Positions 45,369 through 55,715 of a stretch of DNA of 64,000 nt are shown piece after piece. Every line of letters begins with the position of its first letter. Position 1 is the stretch's first letter. The position numbers were made by a program, and so were the translations under genes. The stretch covers positions 889,459-953,458 of the forward strand of contig NZ_CP051185.1 of assembly GCF_012516315.1 (NCBI RefSeq), read 5' to 3'. Source of the stretch: Limnospira fusiformis SAG 85.79 (GTDB taxonomy: Bacteria > Cyanobacteriota > Cyanobacteriia > Cyanobacteriales > Microcoleaceae). A model generated the notes under the pieces. It made no database searches. It saw only the letters and a program-made list of their open reading frames with translations, and had not been told where the DNA came from.

Positions 45369-48300
45369 CTAATCGTCTGAGCTACCATGTCGCAGGTGTA
45401 ATGTTGACAAAGGAATCTCATTCCCGTCTTCCATAGTAGCCAGAATCAAAATTTCTACTTCACTGGGTGTTTCACTGACATCAAGGGTTTTGACGAAGCC
45501 ACTATCAATAGCATGGGGGACATCTGGAAATACTTTGGCGACATCACCACGTTCCTGGTTCATTTTGGATTCGCCAAGGACACGATCGCCACAGATAAAC
45601 TTGATTAGTTTAGCCGGAGAGTGCTTACCAATCACCCATCCCTGAATCAGCATATTTTCTTTATTAAAAGGATGGTGTAGCTTGGGTGAGTCGATCGCAC
45701 ATCCTAAAAGCGCCTCCTTATCCTCAGACATTGATATCGCCACCACTTGATTTTCATCATTACTCAGACGAATACCATAATCTTGTCGTATGCGACTCAG
45801 GTTAGGGTTATAACAGGGGTCATTTTTGAGTACATCTCTCCACCGCTGTTTCATGATTTTAGTTTCTCGTTTAAACCGAGCTTCTTTTTCTGGCGTATCC
45901 TCATAACCGCGACTCTTAGACTCATAGTGATATAAAACCACATGGGGGAGATAAATATTCCGATATCCTCGGCTGACCAACTTTAAGCAAAAATCCACAT
46001 CATTAAATGCAACTTCCAGCTCTTCATCTAACCCCCCGACTTCCTCAAATGTCTCTCGCCGACACATCAAACAGGCTCCGGTCACGGCGGAGTAATTATT
46101 CACCGTTACCAGTTGGTTATAATAACCAAAATGATGAGCCTGATAACCCTTATGGCTGTGACCTGCTACGCCGCCAATTCCCAGGACAACGCCAGCGTGT
46201 TGAATGGTATCATCGGGGTAGAGTAACAAAGCACCGACAGCACCAATAGAGGAACGTTGAGCCTGTTCTACCATGGCTTCTATCCAATCGGGGGTCAATA
46301 CTTCGGTGTCATTATTTAGAAACAGTAAATAATCCCCCCTAGCTTTAGTTACCCCATAGTTATTAATTTGGGGGTAATTAAACGGTACATCGAACTCGTA
46401 ACAGCTAAAGCGTTGGGGTTCTTTTTGTTTCCAGGCGTTGATAATATCGAAGGTTTCTTGTTCATCACTGCCATTGTCAATGACGACGACTTCATAGTTA
46501 GGATAAGTGCTTTTTTCAAAAATTGACTGTAAGCAATGATTGAGAGTAGTTCCCAGGTTGCGAGTGGGGATAATAATACTGACAAGTTTGTGTTCTTCGA
46601 TGTGATAGCGAACAGTGTATTGACCGGGGAAATTCTCATGATCTGAAACAATTCGCGCCTTTTCCCCGCAACGAGCAAAGGACTCATTTAAGGCTTTTTC
46701 TGCTGCTATATAGGCGTATAGTTTACTGTTGGGGTCGTAGGCGGTGGAACCGCTATGCTGTCGCCAACTGTAGAGAATTTTGGGGATATGGAAAATCTTA
46801 TTAGTTTTCTCAGTAACGCGCAAGACCAAATCATAGTCTTGACTACCTTCGTAACCAATTCGGAAGTTACCGACTTGATTAACCAGTTCCCGGCGATATA
46901 CTCCTAAATGGCAGGTATACATCCGTGCTAAAAATGAGTCAGGACACCAATCAGGTTTAAAGTATGGGAACACCCGTTGACCGTACTGGTCTAATTTATC
47001 CTCATCGGAATAAATCATATCAGCATCAGGATTTTCATTGAGTACCAGTGCGACCTCATAGAGTGCTTCTGGGGTAATGACATCATCATGATCTAAGAGT
47101 GCTATATATTCTCCGATCGCCAATTCCAAAGCCGAATTAGATGCCGCACAGATGTGACCATTTTCTGTCCGAAAAGCGACTTTAATCCGGTTATCTTTTC
47201 TGGCATATTCTTCCAGCAGAGGTTTAATCCAAGGTTCGCTGGAATTATCATCAGCGATACACAGTTCCCAGTAGGGATAAACTTGGTTAATCACTGATTC
47301 GATCGCCTTTTTCAGGAACTTTTCCGGGGTATTATATACCGGCATAATCACGCTAATTAGCGGCTTATATCCGAGATAATTAACCGCCTGAGACATTTGC
47401 CGTAAGTCAGCGGGTCGGGGCAAATTTTCTCGGAGCCACTGTTCATAACCTTCTTGATCAATGGGACACCGATGCTCAGACGGACGGGATTTTTTCTGAG
47501 TCGGAAGAATCGGTTGCTCAGACGGACGGGATTTTTTCTGAGTCGGAAGAATAGGAGTTTCCCCGAAAGTTTCTTGAGGAATAAATAGGTCTACCCCCTC
47601 ATTTTTTTTTTCAATCACCTGTTGTAGGCGAGAAGCGATCGCCCTATTGTCAGGGTCGAGGTCTTGAGCCATTTGGTAAAAAACGATCGCCCCATCCAAC
47701 TGAGTTTGTCGAGCCAGAGTATCAGCCAACTTAACATAGAGTTCCGAATCATCAGGCTTAATCTCGATCGCCTTATGATAGGTATCCACATTATCTGGTT
47801 CCTGTTCCATCACCTGAAGATAACATCCCAGAGCCTCATCTAAATCGCCTTTAGCGCGTTCTCGCAGTGCATCAGCCAGTTTTTGTTGAATCCCAGGTAA
47901 ATCCGACTGTACAGCCATGGCGGCGCGATATCCCTTAACCGCCTCTTCCCAATTTTGAAGTCTAACCGAAACCTCTCCCAAATTATAACTAGACCAGGGG
48001 AACTCTGGATTCAAGCGCGCCGCCTCTCGGTAAGCCGTAGCCGCCTCTGACCAGCGTTCCAACTTAACCAGAGCCTCCGCCAAACTGTTGTAGGACCAGG
48101 AATAATCCGACTTAATCGCGATCGCCTTTTGATAAGCCTCAACCGCTTCCGACCAGCGTTCCAACTTAAACAGTACATCAGCCAAACCATTGTGAGACCA
48201 GAACAAATTAGCGTCTAACTGATTAGCCTTTTGATAAGCCTCAATAGCCTGATCAAACGCTTGTTTATCGCGCCATATGTCTCCCAACTTTTGCCAAACC

Positions 48301-50189
48301 TCAGCATTATCCGCCGCCAAATCGGTAGCTTTTTGATAGAAAGCGATCGCCTCATCTAGCTGTCCCGTCTGTACCAGAGCATCAGCGAAACCCTTACACA
48401 GCTCAAAATCAGCCCCAGAAGCATCCAAAGCCATTGCTTGACGCAGAACCGGGACCACATCAGCCCAACGTTCTTGTCGCAGCAATACCCGACCCAACCC
48501 ATAATAGGCAGCCGCCAGATTTTTGTCTAATTCCAGCGCTTTACGATAAGCCGCCTCCGCCTCTGACAAATTCCATTGTTGGTTGCGAAGTTCCCCAATT
48601 TGGTAGTATCCCGCCGCCCAATTAGGATTAAGCTGTAATAGCTGACCATAGAGAGCGATCGCCCCATCAAAGTCTTGTTTCCCGGCCAAACACTCAGCCA
48701 AACCCTGGTAAAAAACTCCTGATTTCGGGTCTAATTCAATAGCCTGACGGTAAGCCGCCTCCGCCTCTGACCAAGCCTGTCCATAAGCCTTCACCTTACC
48801 GATACCATAATAAGCCGGAGCCAGTTGTTTATTCAACTCCAAAGCCCGCTGATAACTCTCATAAGCCTGATCCAGCTTACCCTGAGCGAGGCGAGTATTT
48901 CCCAGACGCACATGATCTTCCGGGGTAGCCTTATTCGGTTCCAAAGTATAGGCTTTTTCCAGACATATAGAGGCTTCACCCTCTCGTCCCAGACGTTCGA
49001 GAACCTTAGCCAAATTGCGATAGACCCCGGCAAAATTAGGATTTTGAGCGATCGCCTGTTGATAAAAGGTAACCGCTTTTTCCAGGCGATCTTCCTGGGC
49101 GTACAAGCTACCCAAATTCGCATGAACCTCCGGGAATTGGGGCTTAACTTCCAGAGCCTTATGGTAGGAGCGCACCGCCGCCTCCATTTCCCCCAACACT
49201 TGCAAAGCATTCCCCTGAATTTTATATGCTTCCGCCAAATTCGGGTCAAGTCGCAATGCTTTCTGACAAGCCGAAACCGCCTGTTCCCATTTTTTCATAG
49301 CGCAGAATGCCTTAGCCTCTTGTAAAACCGTTTCCGGGTTAACCGGGCGACTAATAGGAACCCCCATTCCCTTCTCAATAGGAACTTGTGGAGATTGACC
49401 CACCACCAAAACATCTGGCTGAGGAACTTGCCTCGCAGCAGTTGCGGCCGATAAAGTATCTTGAGGAGTTGACACAGCCGCCGCCAAAGTATCCACCGGG
49501 TTAGAAACTGCTGGACTTGGGTTATTCAACTCAATAGCCTTACGGAAATAGGTAGCAGCCTCCTGCAATTTACCCTGTTGTTTAAGGGCTTCCCCCAGGT
49601 TTTGATAAGCGGCTGCCAAATTAGGATTAAGATTAATAGCATTTTGATAACAGGCTTGTGCTTCCGCGGCCATACCCTGCTGCATCAGACCATCACCCAA
49701 AGCCAGATGTTCTTGAGCGCTGACAGTGTGAGGTTCCAGGGTGTAGGCTTTATATTGAGTTCGGATAGCATCTAAGGGGCGATTAAGCTGAGTCCAGACC
49801 TTAGCCAAATTCCGATAAGCCCCAGCGAATTCTGGTTTAATCGAGATCGCCTTTTGATAAGCCGCCTGCGCCTGTTCCCACTGTTGCGATCGCGCATAGA
49901 GGCTACCCAAATTGGCATAAACCTCAGCCCAGTTGGGTTGTAGTTCCAGAGCCTTGGTATAATTTTGCTTGGCACCTTCGAGATCTCCCCCTCGCAAGGA
50001 AACATCTCCCAGGATTTTCAACCCCACCGCCGAGGTAGGTTGAATCTTCAATAATTGTTCACAAGCCTTACGAGCATCATCAACCTGTCCTTGTTGAAGA
50101 TATGCTTCTGCTTGTTGTTGCAGGAACTGGACACTTTTTTGAAGGATCTCTTTAGCTTGCATGGTTTGGCTCAGTTCGGACGGACTCAT
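45369..50189 (-). CDS. Giant TPR protein with two GT2 glycosyltransferase domains
   Basis: 1606 aa. Residues about 15-860 are arrays of TPR units (AEAAYRKALELDKNLAAAYY type). Two family 2 glycosyltransferase domains follow: SVIMPVYNTPEKFLKKAIES with YIALLDHDDVITPEAL (about 945-1150) and SIIIPTRNLGTTLNHCLQSI with LFLNNDTEVLTPDWIEAMVE (about 1200-1480); the DD and ND acidic pairs expected for donor binding are present. A C-terminal beta-rich domain (about 1510-1606, LIQGWVIGKHSPAK) resembles linkers in the sulfotransferases. The tandem GT2 pattern is typical of O-antigen or rhamnan chain synthesis. A 42-bp in-frame duplication (PILPTQKKSRPSEQ/H) lies between the TPR and GT parts. Confidence 0.87.
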   Translation of the reverse strand: MSPSELSQTMQAKEILQKSVQFLQQQAEAYLQQGQVDDARKACEQLLKIQPTSAVGLKILGDVSLRGGDLEGAKQNYTKALELQPNWAEVYANLGSLYARSQQWEQAQAAYQKAISIKPEFAGAYRNLAKVWTQLNRPLDAIRTQYKAYTLEPHTVSAQEHLALGDGLMQQGMAAEAQACYQNAINLNPNLAAAYQNLGEALKQQGKLQEAATYFRKAIELNNPSPAVSNPVDTLAAAVSTPQDTLSAATAARQVPQPDVLVVGQSPQVPIEKGMGVPISRPVNPETVLQEAKAFCAMKKWEQAVSACQKALRLDPNLAEAYKIQGNALQVLGEMEAAVRSYHKALEVKPQFPEVHANLGSLYAQEDRLEKAVTFYQQAIAQNPNFAGVYRNLAKVLERLGREGEASICLEKAYTLEPNKATPEDHVRLGNTRLAQGKLDQAYESYQRALELNKQLAPAYYGIGKVKAYGQAWSEAEAAYRQAIELDPKSGVFYQGLAECLAGKQDFDGAIALYGQLLQLNPNWAAGYYQIGELRNQQWNLSEAEAAYRKALELDKNLAAAYYGLGRVLLRQERWADVVPVLRQAMALDASGADFELCKGFADALVQTGQLDEAIAFYQKATDLAADNAEVWQKLGDIWRDKQAFDQAIEAYQKANQLDANLFWSHNGLADVLFKLERWSEAVEAYQKAIAIKSDYSWSYNSLAEALVKLERWSEAATAYREAARLNPEFPWSSYNLGEVSVRLQNWEEAVKGYRAAMAVQSDLPGIQQKLADALRERAKGDLDEALGCYLQVMEQEPDNVDTYHKAIEIKPDDSELYVKLADTLARQTQLDGAIVFYQMAQDLDPDNRAIASRLQQVIEKKNEGVDLFIPQETFGETPILPTQKKSRPSEQPILPTQKKSRPSEHRCPIDQEGYEQWLRENLPRPADLRQMSQAVNYLGYKPLISVIMPVYNTPEKFLKKAIESVINQVYPYWELCIADDNSSEPWIKPLLEEYARKDNRIKVAFRTENGHICAASNSALELAIGEYIALLDHDDVITPEALYEVALVLNENPDADMIYSDEDKLDQYGQRVFPYFKPDWCPDSFLARMYTCHLGVYRRELVNQVGNFRIGYEGSQDYDLVLRVTEKTNKIFHIPKILYSWRQHSGSTAYDPNSKLYAYIAAEKALNESFARCGEKARIVSDHENFPGQYTVRYHIEEHKLVSIIIPTRNLGTTLNHCLQSIFEKSTYPNYEVVVIDNGSDEQETFDIINAWKQKEPQRFSCYEFDVPFNYPQINNYGVTKARGDYLLFLNNDTEVLTPDWIEAMVEQAQRSSIGAVGALLLYPDDTIQHAGVVLGIGGVAGHSHKGYQAHHFGYYNQLVTVNNYSAVTGACLMCRRETFEEVGGLDEELEVAFNDVDFCLKLVSRGYRNIYLPHVVLYHYESKSRGYEDTPEKEARFKRETKIMKQRWRDVLKNDPCYNPNLSRIRQDYGIRLSNDENQVVAISMSEDKEALLGCAIDSPKLHHPFNKENMLIQGWVIGKHSPAKLIKFICGDRVLGESKMNQERGDVAKVFPDVPHAIDSGFVKTLDVSETPSEVEILILATMEDGNEIPLSTLHLRHGSSDD

Positions 50190-50250
50190 TTTTTAATTCC
50201 CAAGGTTCAATTATACTCGTTGATGGTAATTGGATCACAAAAAATTTTTT

Positions 50251-52998
50251 TTATCTAATTTCCAACTTCTCTAAAATCTTCTCCAACCCGGTCAGATTTA
50301 CCCAGATATCCTCAGTTAAGGGATTTTGGTACATTAGCGATCGCAAAGGGTAACAGGAAAACCCATCTCCCGTCAGGGAATAATGTTCCAATCCCAAAGC
50401 CTGAGATATCACCCAATAGTAATGGCGGTCATAATGGGGGGACATCAACTCAACCACTCTCACTCCTGGCTGACAGAAAACCAAATTGGTTAAACCACTC
50501 CCATGGGGACCTATAACTATTTCCGCCCGTGAGAATAAAGCCACCTGCTGAGAAAATGATAGTTTCTCTGGTAGCACCCGCACAAACCCCAACCGACTCA
50601 GCTGCGCCATCACCTGTTCTTCATTCAAAACCCGTCGATGTCTAGCCTGGGCGCGACTCACATAGATACGATTAGGGTAATCATGAGCATCACCCTTCGC
50701 CAGGGGGAGAAAAGTTCTTCGCAGGAAGTCCAGCCCCCAAGGTTGCAACCATCCCGTCGGAGAAGCAAACGAGGGGACTAGCAACTGTCGCGCCTGAATA
50801 TGGGGGTAGCGATCGCTTTCGATAATTTTCGATTCCGCAATACCCAAGCGCCGCAAAGTTTCCCGCTGAAACCCTAGCCTAGCACTATTGACCACAAACC
50901 CATCTATCTGATTAAAGTCTACCCCCACCCGTCGCATTAATTCCCACCGTGGCAGTATATCAACCATCCAGTGAAAATAGATATGTCCCGAAAGTCCTGA
51001 TAATACCGCCACCGTCCCATCAATATATTGGGGGGGACAAAGTTTAGTTTGGCGAAAAATCCAATGTTTTTCGGGATTATAGTTAATACAACCCGGAAGG
51101 GGGGCGGGATATTCCCGTGATAGGTCGGCTAACAGTTGATTATCCGGTGTTATGGTAGCGATCGCCCGACAGACTTTCCAGTGATTTTCTTGGGGAACAA
51201 TCCAACATCGTCCCTGGGGAATACTTGCCACAAACGTTTCAAAGGGGACCTCTACAATCTTCGCATCTGCCACTCGCCTCTGAATACCATAACCTAAATT
51301 GCTCACCTCAAATCCCGCAAAAATTCGCTCTCGACAAGGGCTACAATCTAAACCGCCGCACTCTCTGCCCCCTACATTATCTAACTCTGCTGAGGGAGGC
51401 TGTTGTGCTACCGTTGGAATCGGGATATAGTGGCTGGTGTCTATATTATTCGCCTGTAGCCATGCCTGGGTTTTCTGATAAACTCCTTGGGGTGGCTGTT
51501 GTGGTCGGGGAATTTCTCCGGTTGATATAGTTCCGGTATCCCGCCACTCCTGCGAAACAGTAGTCAAATTCTCTGCTGTTTCCTGGTTTTCTAAAACCTT
51601 TGAATAATAAGCGATCGCCAATTCCCACCGTCCCTGCGCCTCAAGTAAACTCCCCAAAAGCCAATAGACTTCTGGGGAGTATTCAATCACCCCGGCAGTA
51701 TGGCAAACTGTTATTGCCGCCTGCAACCTTCCCTGTTTAGCTAGACAGGATGCTAAATCCAGGTAAGTTTGTATTTTCTGAGGTTTAATCCTTAATGCTC
51801 GTTGATAATACCTAATTGCTGCATCCCACTCCCCATATTGATTTAGGGTATTACCCAAATGAAGGTAGGTGGCTTCTAGGTAGTTATAAACCGCATCCGG
51901 CACCTCAGTTACATTATGATCAGACTCCTGGGAGTTCTCAGAGTTCCCCAATTCCAAATCGGATTTTTGCAGAGCTTCCAAAAACTGGGCGCAGGCTATT
52001 TGTGCCTGTAGTAGTTCATCTGAACCTACTTCTAGGATAACGTCCTGATTAAAGCGTTGGATATAACCCTGCACAAATTTCGGGTCAATGGCGATCGCTT
52101 TCTGAAAACAAGCCATGGCTTGAGATAGCCAACCTATGATTAAGCAAGAACTACCACAATCGCTATAGAACATGATATTATCCGGTTCTATGGCGATCGC
52201 TTTCTGGAAATAACTTATCGCTTGTCTGTGGTTATTTTTTTGCTGCCACAACTTACCCAAGTTACTGTAAGCAATAGCTAAATCGGGTTTCAGGCTAATT
52301 GCCTTCTGGTAGGCGGCAATCGCTTCACTCAGCTTTCCTTGGTAAGTCCAAGCCCACCCCAAGTTATTATATACCAATGGCTCTGTCGGGTCAATATTTA
52401 GGGCTTCTTGAAAGATGGCGATCGCCTCATCTATCTGATTTTGCTGTAATTGCAAATATCCCAGGGTGTTGAAAATTTCCTTAAAATTAGGGCAGTTAAT
52501 TCCGCCTTGTTGTAGAACTTTAATTGCTGTGTCAATGTCACCCCGTTCATTTAACCGCAGCCCCATATCCAAATAAGCCTGACCTAGCTTAGGGTTTAAG
52601 GCGATCGCCTTTTCGTAACAGCCAATAGCCCCTTCAATATTACCCTGCCAATGTAAAGCCGACCCTAAATGATAGTGTAAATCTGCCCAATTAGGAGATA
52701 GGTCGATCGCCTGTTGGTAAAATGAAATAGCTTCATCAAACCAGCCCATATTACGATATATTTGGGCTAGGTAAGCATAGCTAATGGCTTGGTTAGGTGC
52801 AAGTTCAAAGGCTTTTGTATAAGCCGACATAGCCGCCATTAATTGGCCATAATCTTCATGAATATTGCCTAGCAGTTGGTAAGCAATGGCACAATTAGGC
52901 TGTTGGCTGATAATTTCCCGACAAATAGCAAAAGCCCGATCTTGGTTTCCCTTGCTTAAATTATCCTGTGCCAACTTCAACAACTGTTCAACACTCAT
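50251..52998 (-). CDS. TPR protein with GT61 (DUF563) glycosyltransferase domain
   Basis: 915 aa from ATG at 52998 (GTG at 53004 is an alternative). TPR units fill about residues 1-490. After a linker comes a Cys cluster (ECGGLDCSPCRERIF, about 555) and a C-terminal GT61-type domain: YFHWMVDILPRWELMRRV, NRIYVSRAQARHRRVLNEEQ and EIVIGPHGSGLTNLVFCQPG are hallmarks of the DUF563 family that includes plant xylan and EGF-O-GlcNAc transferases. It ends 61 bp before the TPR-GT2 gene in the same direction, so the two probably form an operon. Confidence 0.87.
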   Translation of the reverse strand: MSVEQLLKLAQDNLSKGNQDRAFAICREIISQQPNCAIAYQLLGNIHEDYGQLMAAMSAYTKAFELAPNQAISYAYLAQIYRNMGWFDEAISFYQQAIDLSPNWADLHYHLGSALHWQGNIEGAIGCYEKAIALNPKLGQAYLDMGLRLNERGDIDTAIKVLQQGGINCPNFKEIFNTLGYLQLQQNQIDEAIAIFQEALNIDPTEPLVYNNLGWAWTYQGKLSEAIAAYQKAISLKPDLAIAYSNLGKLWQQKNNHRQAISYFQKAIAIEPDNIMFYSDCGSSCLIIGWLSQAMACFQKAIAIDPKFVQGYIQRFNQDVILEVGSDELLQAQIACAQFLEALQKSDLELGNSENSQESDHNVTEVPDAVYNYLEATYLHLGNTLNQYGEWDAAIRYYQRALRIKPQKIQTYLDLASCLAKQGRLQAAITVCHTAGVIEYSPEVYWLLGSLLEAQGRWELAIAYYSKVLENQETAENLTTVSQEWRDTGTISTGEIPRPQQPPQGVYQKTQAWLQANNIDTSHYIPIPTVAQQPPSAELDNVGGRECGGLDCSPCRERIFAGFEVSNLGYGIQRRVADAKIVEVPFETFVASIPQGRCWIVPQENHWKVCRAIATITPDNQLLADLSREYPAPLPGCINYNPEKHWIFRQTKLCPPQYIDGTVAVLSGLSGHIYFHWMVDILPRWELMRRVGVDFNQIDGFVVNSARLGFQRETLRRLGIAESKIIESDRYPHIQARQLLVPSFASPTGWLQPWGLDFLRRTFLPLAKGDAHDYPNRIYVSRAQARHRRVLNEEQVMAQLSRLGFVRVLPEKLSFSQQVALFSRAEIVIGPHGSGLTNLVFCQPGVRVVELMSPHYDRHYYWVISQALGLEHYSLTGDGFSCYPLRSLMYQNPLTEDIWVNLTGLEKILEKLEIR

Positions 52999-53182
52999 TC
53001 CCACTCCCGGTTTCCCTATTGCAGTCTACAACAGGTCTAGCGCTATCTTACCCAAGAATTATAGATCCTCTCCTGCTCATTTACTCAACTTTGATCCATC
53101 ATCGTCTCGATGTCCATATAATATTGATTGATATTTGGTGGGAATATTGCTAAATTTTGATGATTGTTAGTGAGGACCGATC

Positions 53183-53476
53183 ATGAAAACTATTCATGTC
53201 GTCTTAATTGCCGTTGCTACTGCCTTATTTAGTGGTGGTATTGGCTTTGTCGGAGGTACAGCGATCGGCGGTGTTGGTGGTGCCGCAGCAGGGGTTTTCT
53301 TAGGTATATGTATCACCGCAGAAACAGCCAGACAAGAGGGTTTTTTGACTACAGAACAAGCTGATAATCTCGTATCTATCATGCGTCAAAATGCGTCCAC
53401 TCAATGGGAGATACCACCCGAAAGTTTAGAGAACTTTAACTGCGAGCAAATTACTCAAGATTTGGGTTCTGAGTAA
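53183..53476 (+). CDS. Small glycine-rich membrane or exported protein
   Basis: 97 aa, no family recognised. An N-terminal hydrophobic Gly/Ala-rich stretch (residues about 5-45, VVLIAVATALFSGGIGFVGG then GGVGGAAAGVFLGIC) could be one or two membrane helices or a signal anchor; the polar C-terminal half (EQADNLVSIMRQNASTQWEI) would face one side. It is followed at once by a good terminator, which supports a real single-gene transcript. It is divergent from the TPR-GT61 gene and convergent with the polytopic membrane gene. Confidence 0.7.
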   Translation: MKTIHVVLIAVATALFSGGIGFVGGTAIGGVGGAAAGVFLGICITAETARQEGFLTTEQADNLVSIMRQNASTQWEIPPESLENFNCEQITQDLGSE

Positions 53477-53490
53477 ATATCACTCACCCC

Positions 53491-53520
53491 AAAAGGCAGG
53501 CTATCATCCTGCCTTTCTTT
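53491..53520 (+). terminator. Rho-independent terminator
   Basis: AAAGGCAGG-ctatcat-CCTGCCTTTCTTT: an 8-9 bp GC-rich stem with a T-rich tail, 15 bp after the small membrane protein gene. It may also work in reverse for the convergent gene. Confidence 0.8.
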
Positions 53521-53558
53521 ATCTCAAGCCTCGCCAAAACGCCAAAAATATTAACTCC

Positions 53559-55247
53559 TCACTCTGGGTTATTTAAAATACATTTTGCATCAACAATCCA
53601 CCAATTAGGCTGCTCAAAAACCGTACATATATTAACCTGTTCATATAAAGCGATCGCTGAATTTTGCTCCAGCAAATCCAAGGCTTTTTGACCTTCCTCA
53701 AAAATCAACATCCAATGATTATTTTTAATATATTCAGGCGTGAAAGCCGCCGGATCAATCAGCCAAAAATCCACATTATATTGACTAATAAAATTCTGAA
53801 GTTTCGGCAAATCATCCGTATAGTGAGCATTAATCATGTCCAAAGTTCTCGCCAAAATTTGATGATAATAACCCAAGTGATAAGGGATAGCATATTCTCG
53901 CGCCATCAAAACAGTTCTTTGAGCAAAAGTTGGCAGTTGATCCGCCTCTGCTGACAGAGAAGCTATCACAATATCTTTCCCTTGCTGTTGGCAGAAATCA
54001 TAAACTTCTGTCATTCTACCTTTCTCATATCTAACCAATGGAAAATAAGGCACGAAAGCTGGATATAATAGGAGTATTGCCACTATTACCGTAATGAGAG
54101 TTACCGCCAACCATCGATAAACCCTATAGCTATGGTTATTCCTAAAAACTCTCAGAAGTGTATCCAATATTAAACTCAGAGAGATAGCCGTTAAAACCGC
54201 AATAATAATCCGAAAACTTAACTCTGTATATCGACCTGGAAGGTGTAGCTTAAACAAAAGTGCATGGGATGCAAAAAACATCAAAACCGATGATATTAAC
54301 AATTGCAATAATACCCAAACCTGTGGTGTAATATATTTCCAGAGGGGAAACTGTCTCCGAAATATTAGTAAAAATGGCAGTAGTAAAGCCACACATTGAG
54401 TCGCGGGGGTAAATAAGGAACTGTGAAACATTCCGCTACGTCTTCCCGTGAACCAAATATCCATAAAATTATCGTGAAAAAACCTACTTCTTCCCCCCTC
54501 GAAAAATTCGGGAGAATTCATAGCTTGCGCGCGAGTAATGGTCGGACCAAATTCTGAGGAGGTGATAATATATGGAAGTAATACTATCAAAGCCACCAAT
54601 AAACCCCCTGCTAAAATTTGATAATTTAGGTGATTTTTGCTTGGCTGAAATCTGCCATTTTCCCAATTAATAACTCTCAATATCAGCATGATAGCAGCAA
54701 TGAAAACATATTGAGGATAAAATAAGCCAATAGCTGCTACTGTGACACAAACCCCCAGCCGAGAATGTTTCACTAGATAGTATAAAAATGCGATAAAAAG
54801 CGGGTTAATAAATGCTCTGGGTGTTCCTGATGCTAAATCGTCCTTTAACCATAAGGCTTGATTGATGATTAAACAGCCTATAAATCCGGTGACTGGAATT
54901 GGCAAAATTTCCAGACATAACCTGAAAAAATAATAAGTAACAAATAATCCTAAAATTGGCGGAAGAATTTTCGCGAAGTCAAAGGGGTTTATTCCTAAGA
55001 TGATACCCAGTTTATACACTAGAGTATATCCCCGGGGAGCTACAGATTGAAAATAATCGGCTATTAAATCATTGGGAAACAGGTCGGGGTCAATAAACCG
55101 CAACATCCAAAAAATGTGCTGTCTTGCGTCATTATGGACTAAATTGGGTTCCGCAAAGGCTTGTTTTAGTGATAAAATACCGTATAGGGTGGCTAAACTC
55201 ATGCTGAGGAAAAGCCACAATCGGGTCTGAGATGTATATTTTTTCAT
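53559..55247 (-). CDS. Polytopic membrane protein, possibly GT-C-like
   Basis: 562 aa with about ten hydrophobic segments spread over residues 10-410 and a soluble C-terminal domain (about 410-562). An early loop after the first helix contains NLVHNDARQHIFWMLRFIDP, whose acidic pair is reminiscent of the metal-binding loop of GT-C (PMT/ArnT-like) transferases that use lipid-linked sugars. That similarity is an impression of topology, not a motif match; a flippase or polymerase-like protein is also possible. Gene neighbours are glycan transferases, so a role in polysaccharide export or lipid-linked glycosyl transfer is reasonable. Confidence 0.75.
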   Translation of the reverse strand: MKKYTSQTRLWLFLSMSLATLYGILSLKQAFAEPNLVHNDARQHIFWMLRFIDPDLFPNDLIADYFQSVAPRGYTLVYKLGIILGINPFDFAKILPPILGLFVTYYFFRLCLEILPIPVTGFIGCLIINQALWLKDDLASGTPRAFINPLFIAFLYYLVKHSRLGVCVTVAAIGLFYPQYVFIAAIMLILRVINWENGRFQPSKNHLNYQILAGGLLVALIVLLPYIITSSEFGPTITRAQAMNSPEFFEGGRSRFFHDNFMDIWFTGRRSGMFHSSLFTPATQCVALLLPFLLIFRRQFPLWKYITPQVWVLLQLLISSVLMFFASHALLFKLHLPGRYTELSFRIIIAVLTAISLSLILDTLLRVFRNNHSYRVYRWLAVTLITVIVAILLLYPAFVPYFPLVRYEKGRMTEVYDFCQQQGKDIVIASLSAEADQLPTFAQRTVLMAREYAIPYHLGYYHQILARTLDMINAHYTDDLPKLQNFISQYNVDFWLIDPAAFTPEYIKNNHWMLIFEEGQKALDLLEQNSAIALYEQVNICTVFEQPNWWIVDAKCILNNPE

Positions 55248-55279
55248 ATTCTCATGGCTATTGACGGGTCTAGGGACAC

Positions 55280-55310
55280 AAAAAAAGACCCCTACAACAA
55301 TGAGGGGTTT
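55280..55310 (-). terminator. Rho-independent terminator of the RRM gene
   Basis: On the minus strand ACCCCT-cattgttgt-AGGGGT is followed by CTTTTTTT, a stem with a seven-T tail, about 100 bp after the RRM stop codon. Confidence 0.8.
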
Positions 55311-55412
55311 TAATTAACTTAGTTTAGTAATTCAGCCACAACCATTAACAATTATTAAGCTGAAACGCGAAATTGCTAAATAAGCTGTAAGACTGATAGA
55401 AAAGTGGGAATC

Positions 55413-55715
55413 CTAGGACCGACGAGAGTAACCGCCACCACCACGACGACCGCCACCAAAAGAGCCGCTATTTTCGCGAGGCTTGGCTTTATTGACTCTC
55501 AGATCACGACCGCACCACTCAGCACCATCAAGAGCATCAATGGCTGACTGTTCCTCAGCTTCTGTGTCCATTTCCACGAAGCCAAAACCACGCATCCGTC
55601 CGGTTTCACGGTCTGTAGGTAGTTTAACCCGCTTAACTGCTCCATACTCTGCGAATACAGCAGTTAGATCTTCTTCTGTAACCTCATAGGACAGGTTACC
55701 AACGTAAATCGACAT
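55413..55715 (-). CDS. RRM RNA-binding protein, glycine-rich type
   Basis: 100 aa, a single RNA recognition motif with RNP2 IYVGNLSYEV (3-12) and RNP1 RGFGFVEM (about 42-49), then a short Gly/Arg/Ser tail (GGGRRGGGGYSRRS). Cyanobacterial Rbp proteins of this type bind RNA as single-domain proteins and several are cold-induced. The 5' flank (55716 to about 55850) is a long A/T-rich leader, in keeping with post-transcriptional control, though no defined element is recognised. Own terminator downstream. Confidence 0.93.
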   Translation of the reverse strand: MSIYVGNLSYEVTEEDLTAVFAEYGAVKRVKLPTDRETGRMRGFGFVEMDTEAEEQSAIDALDGAEWCGRDLRVNKAKPRENSGSFGGGRRGGGGYSRRS

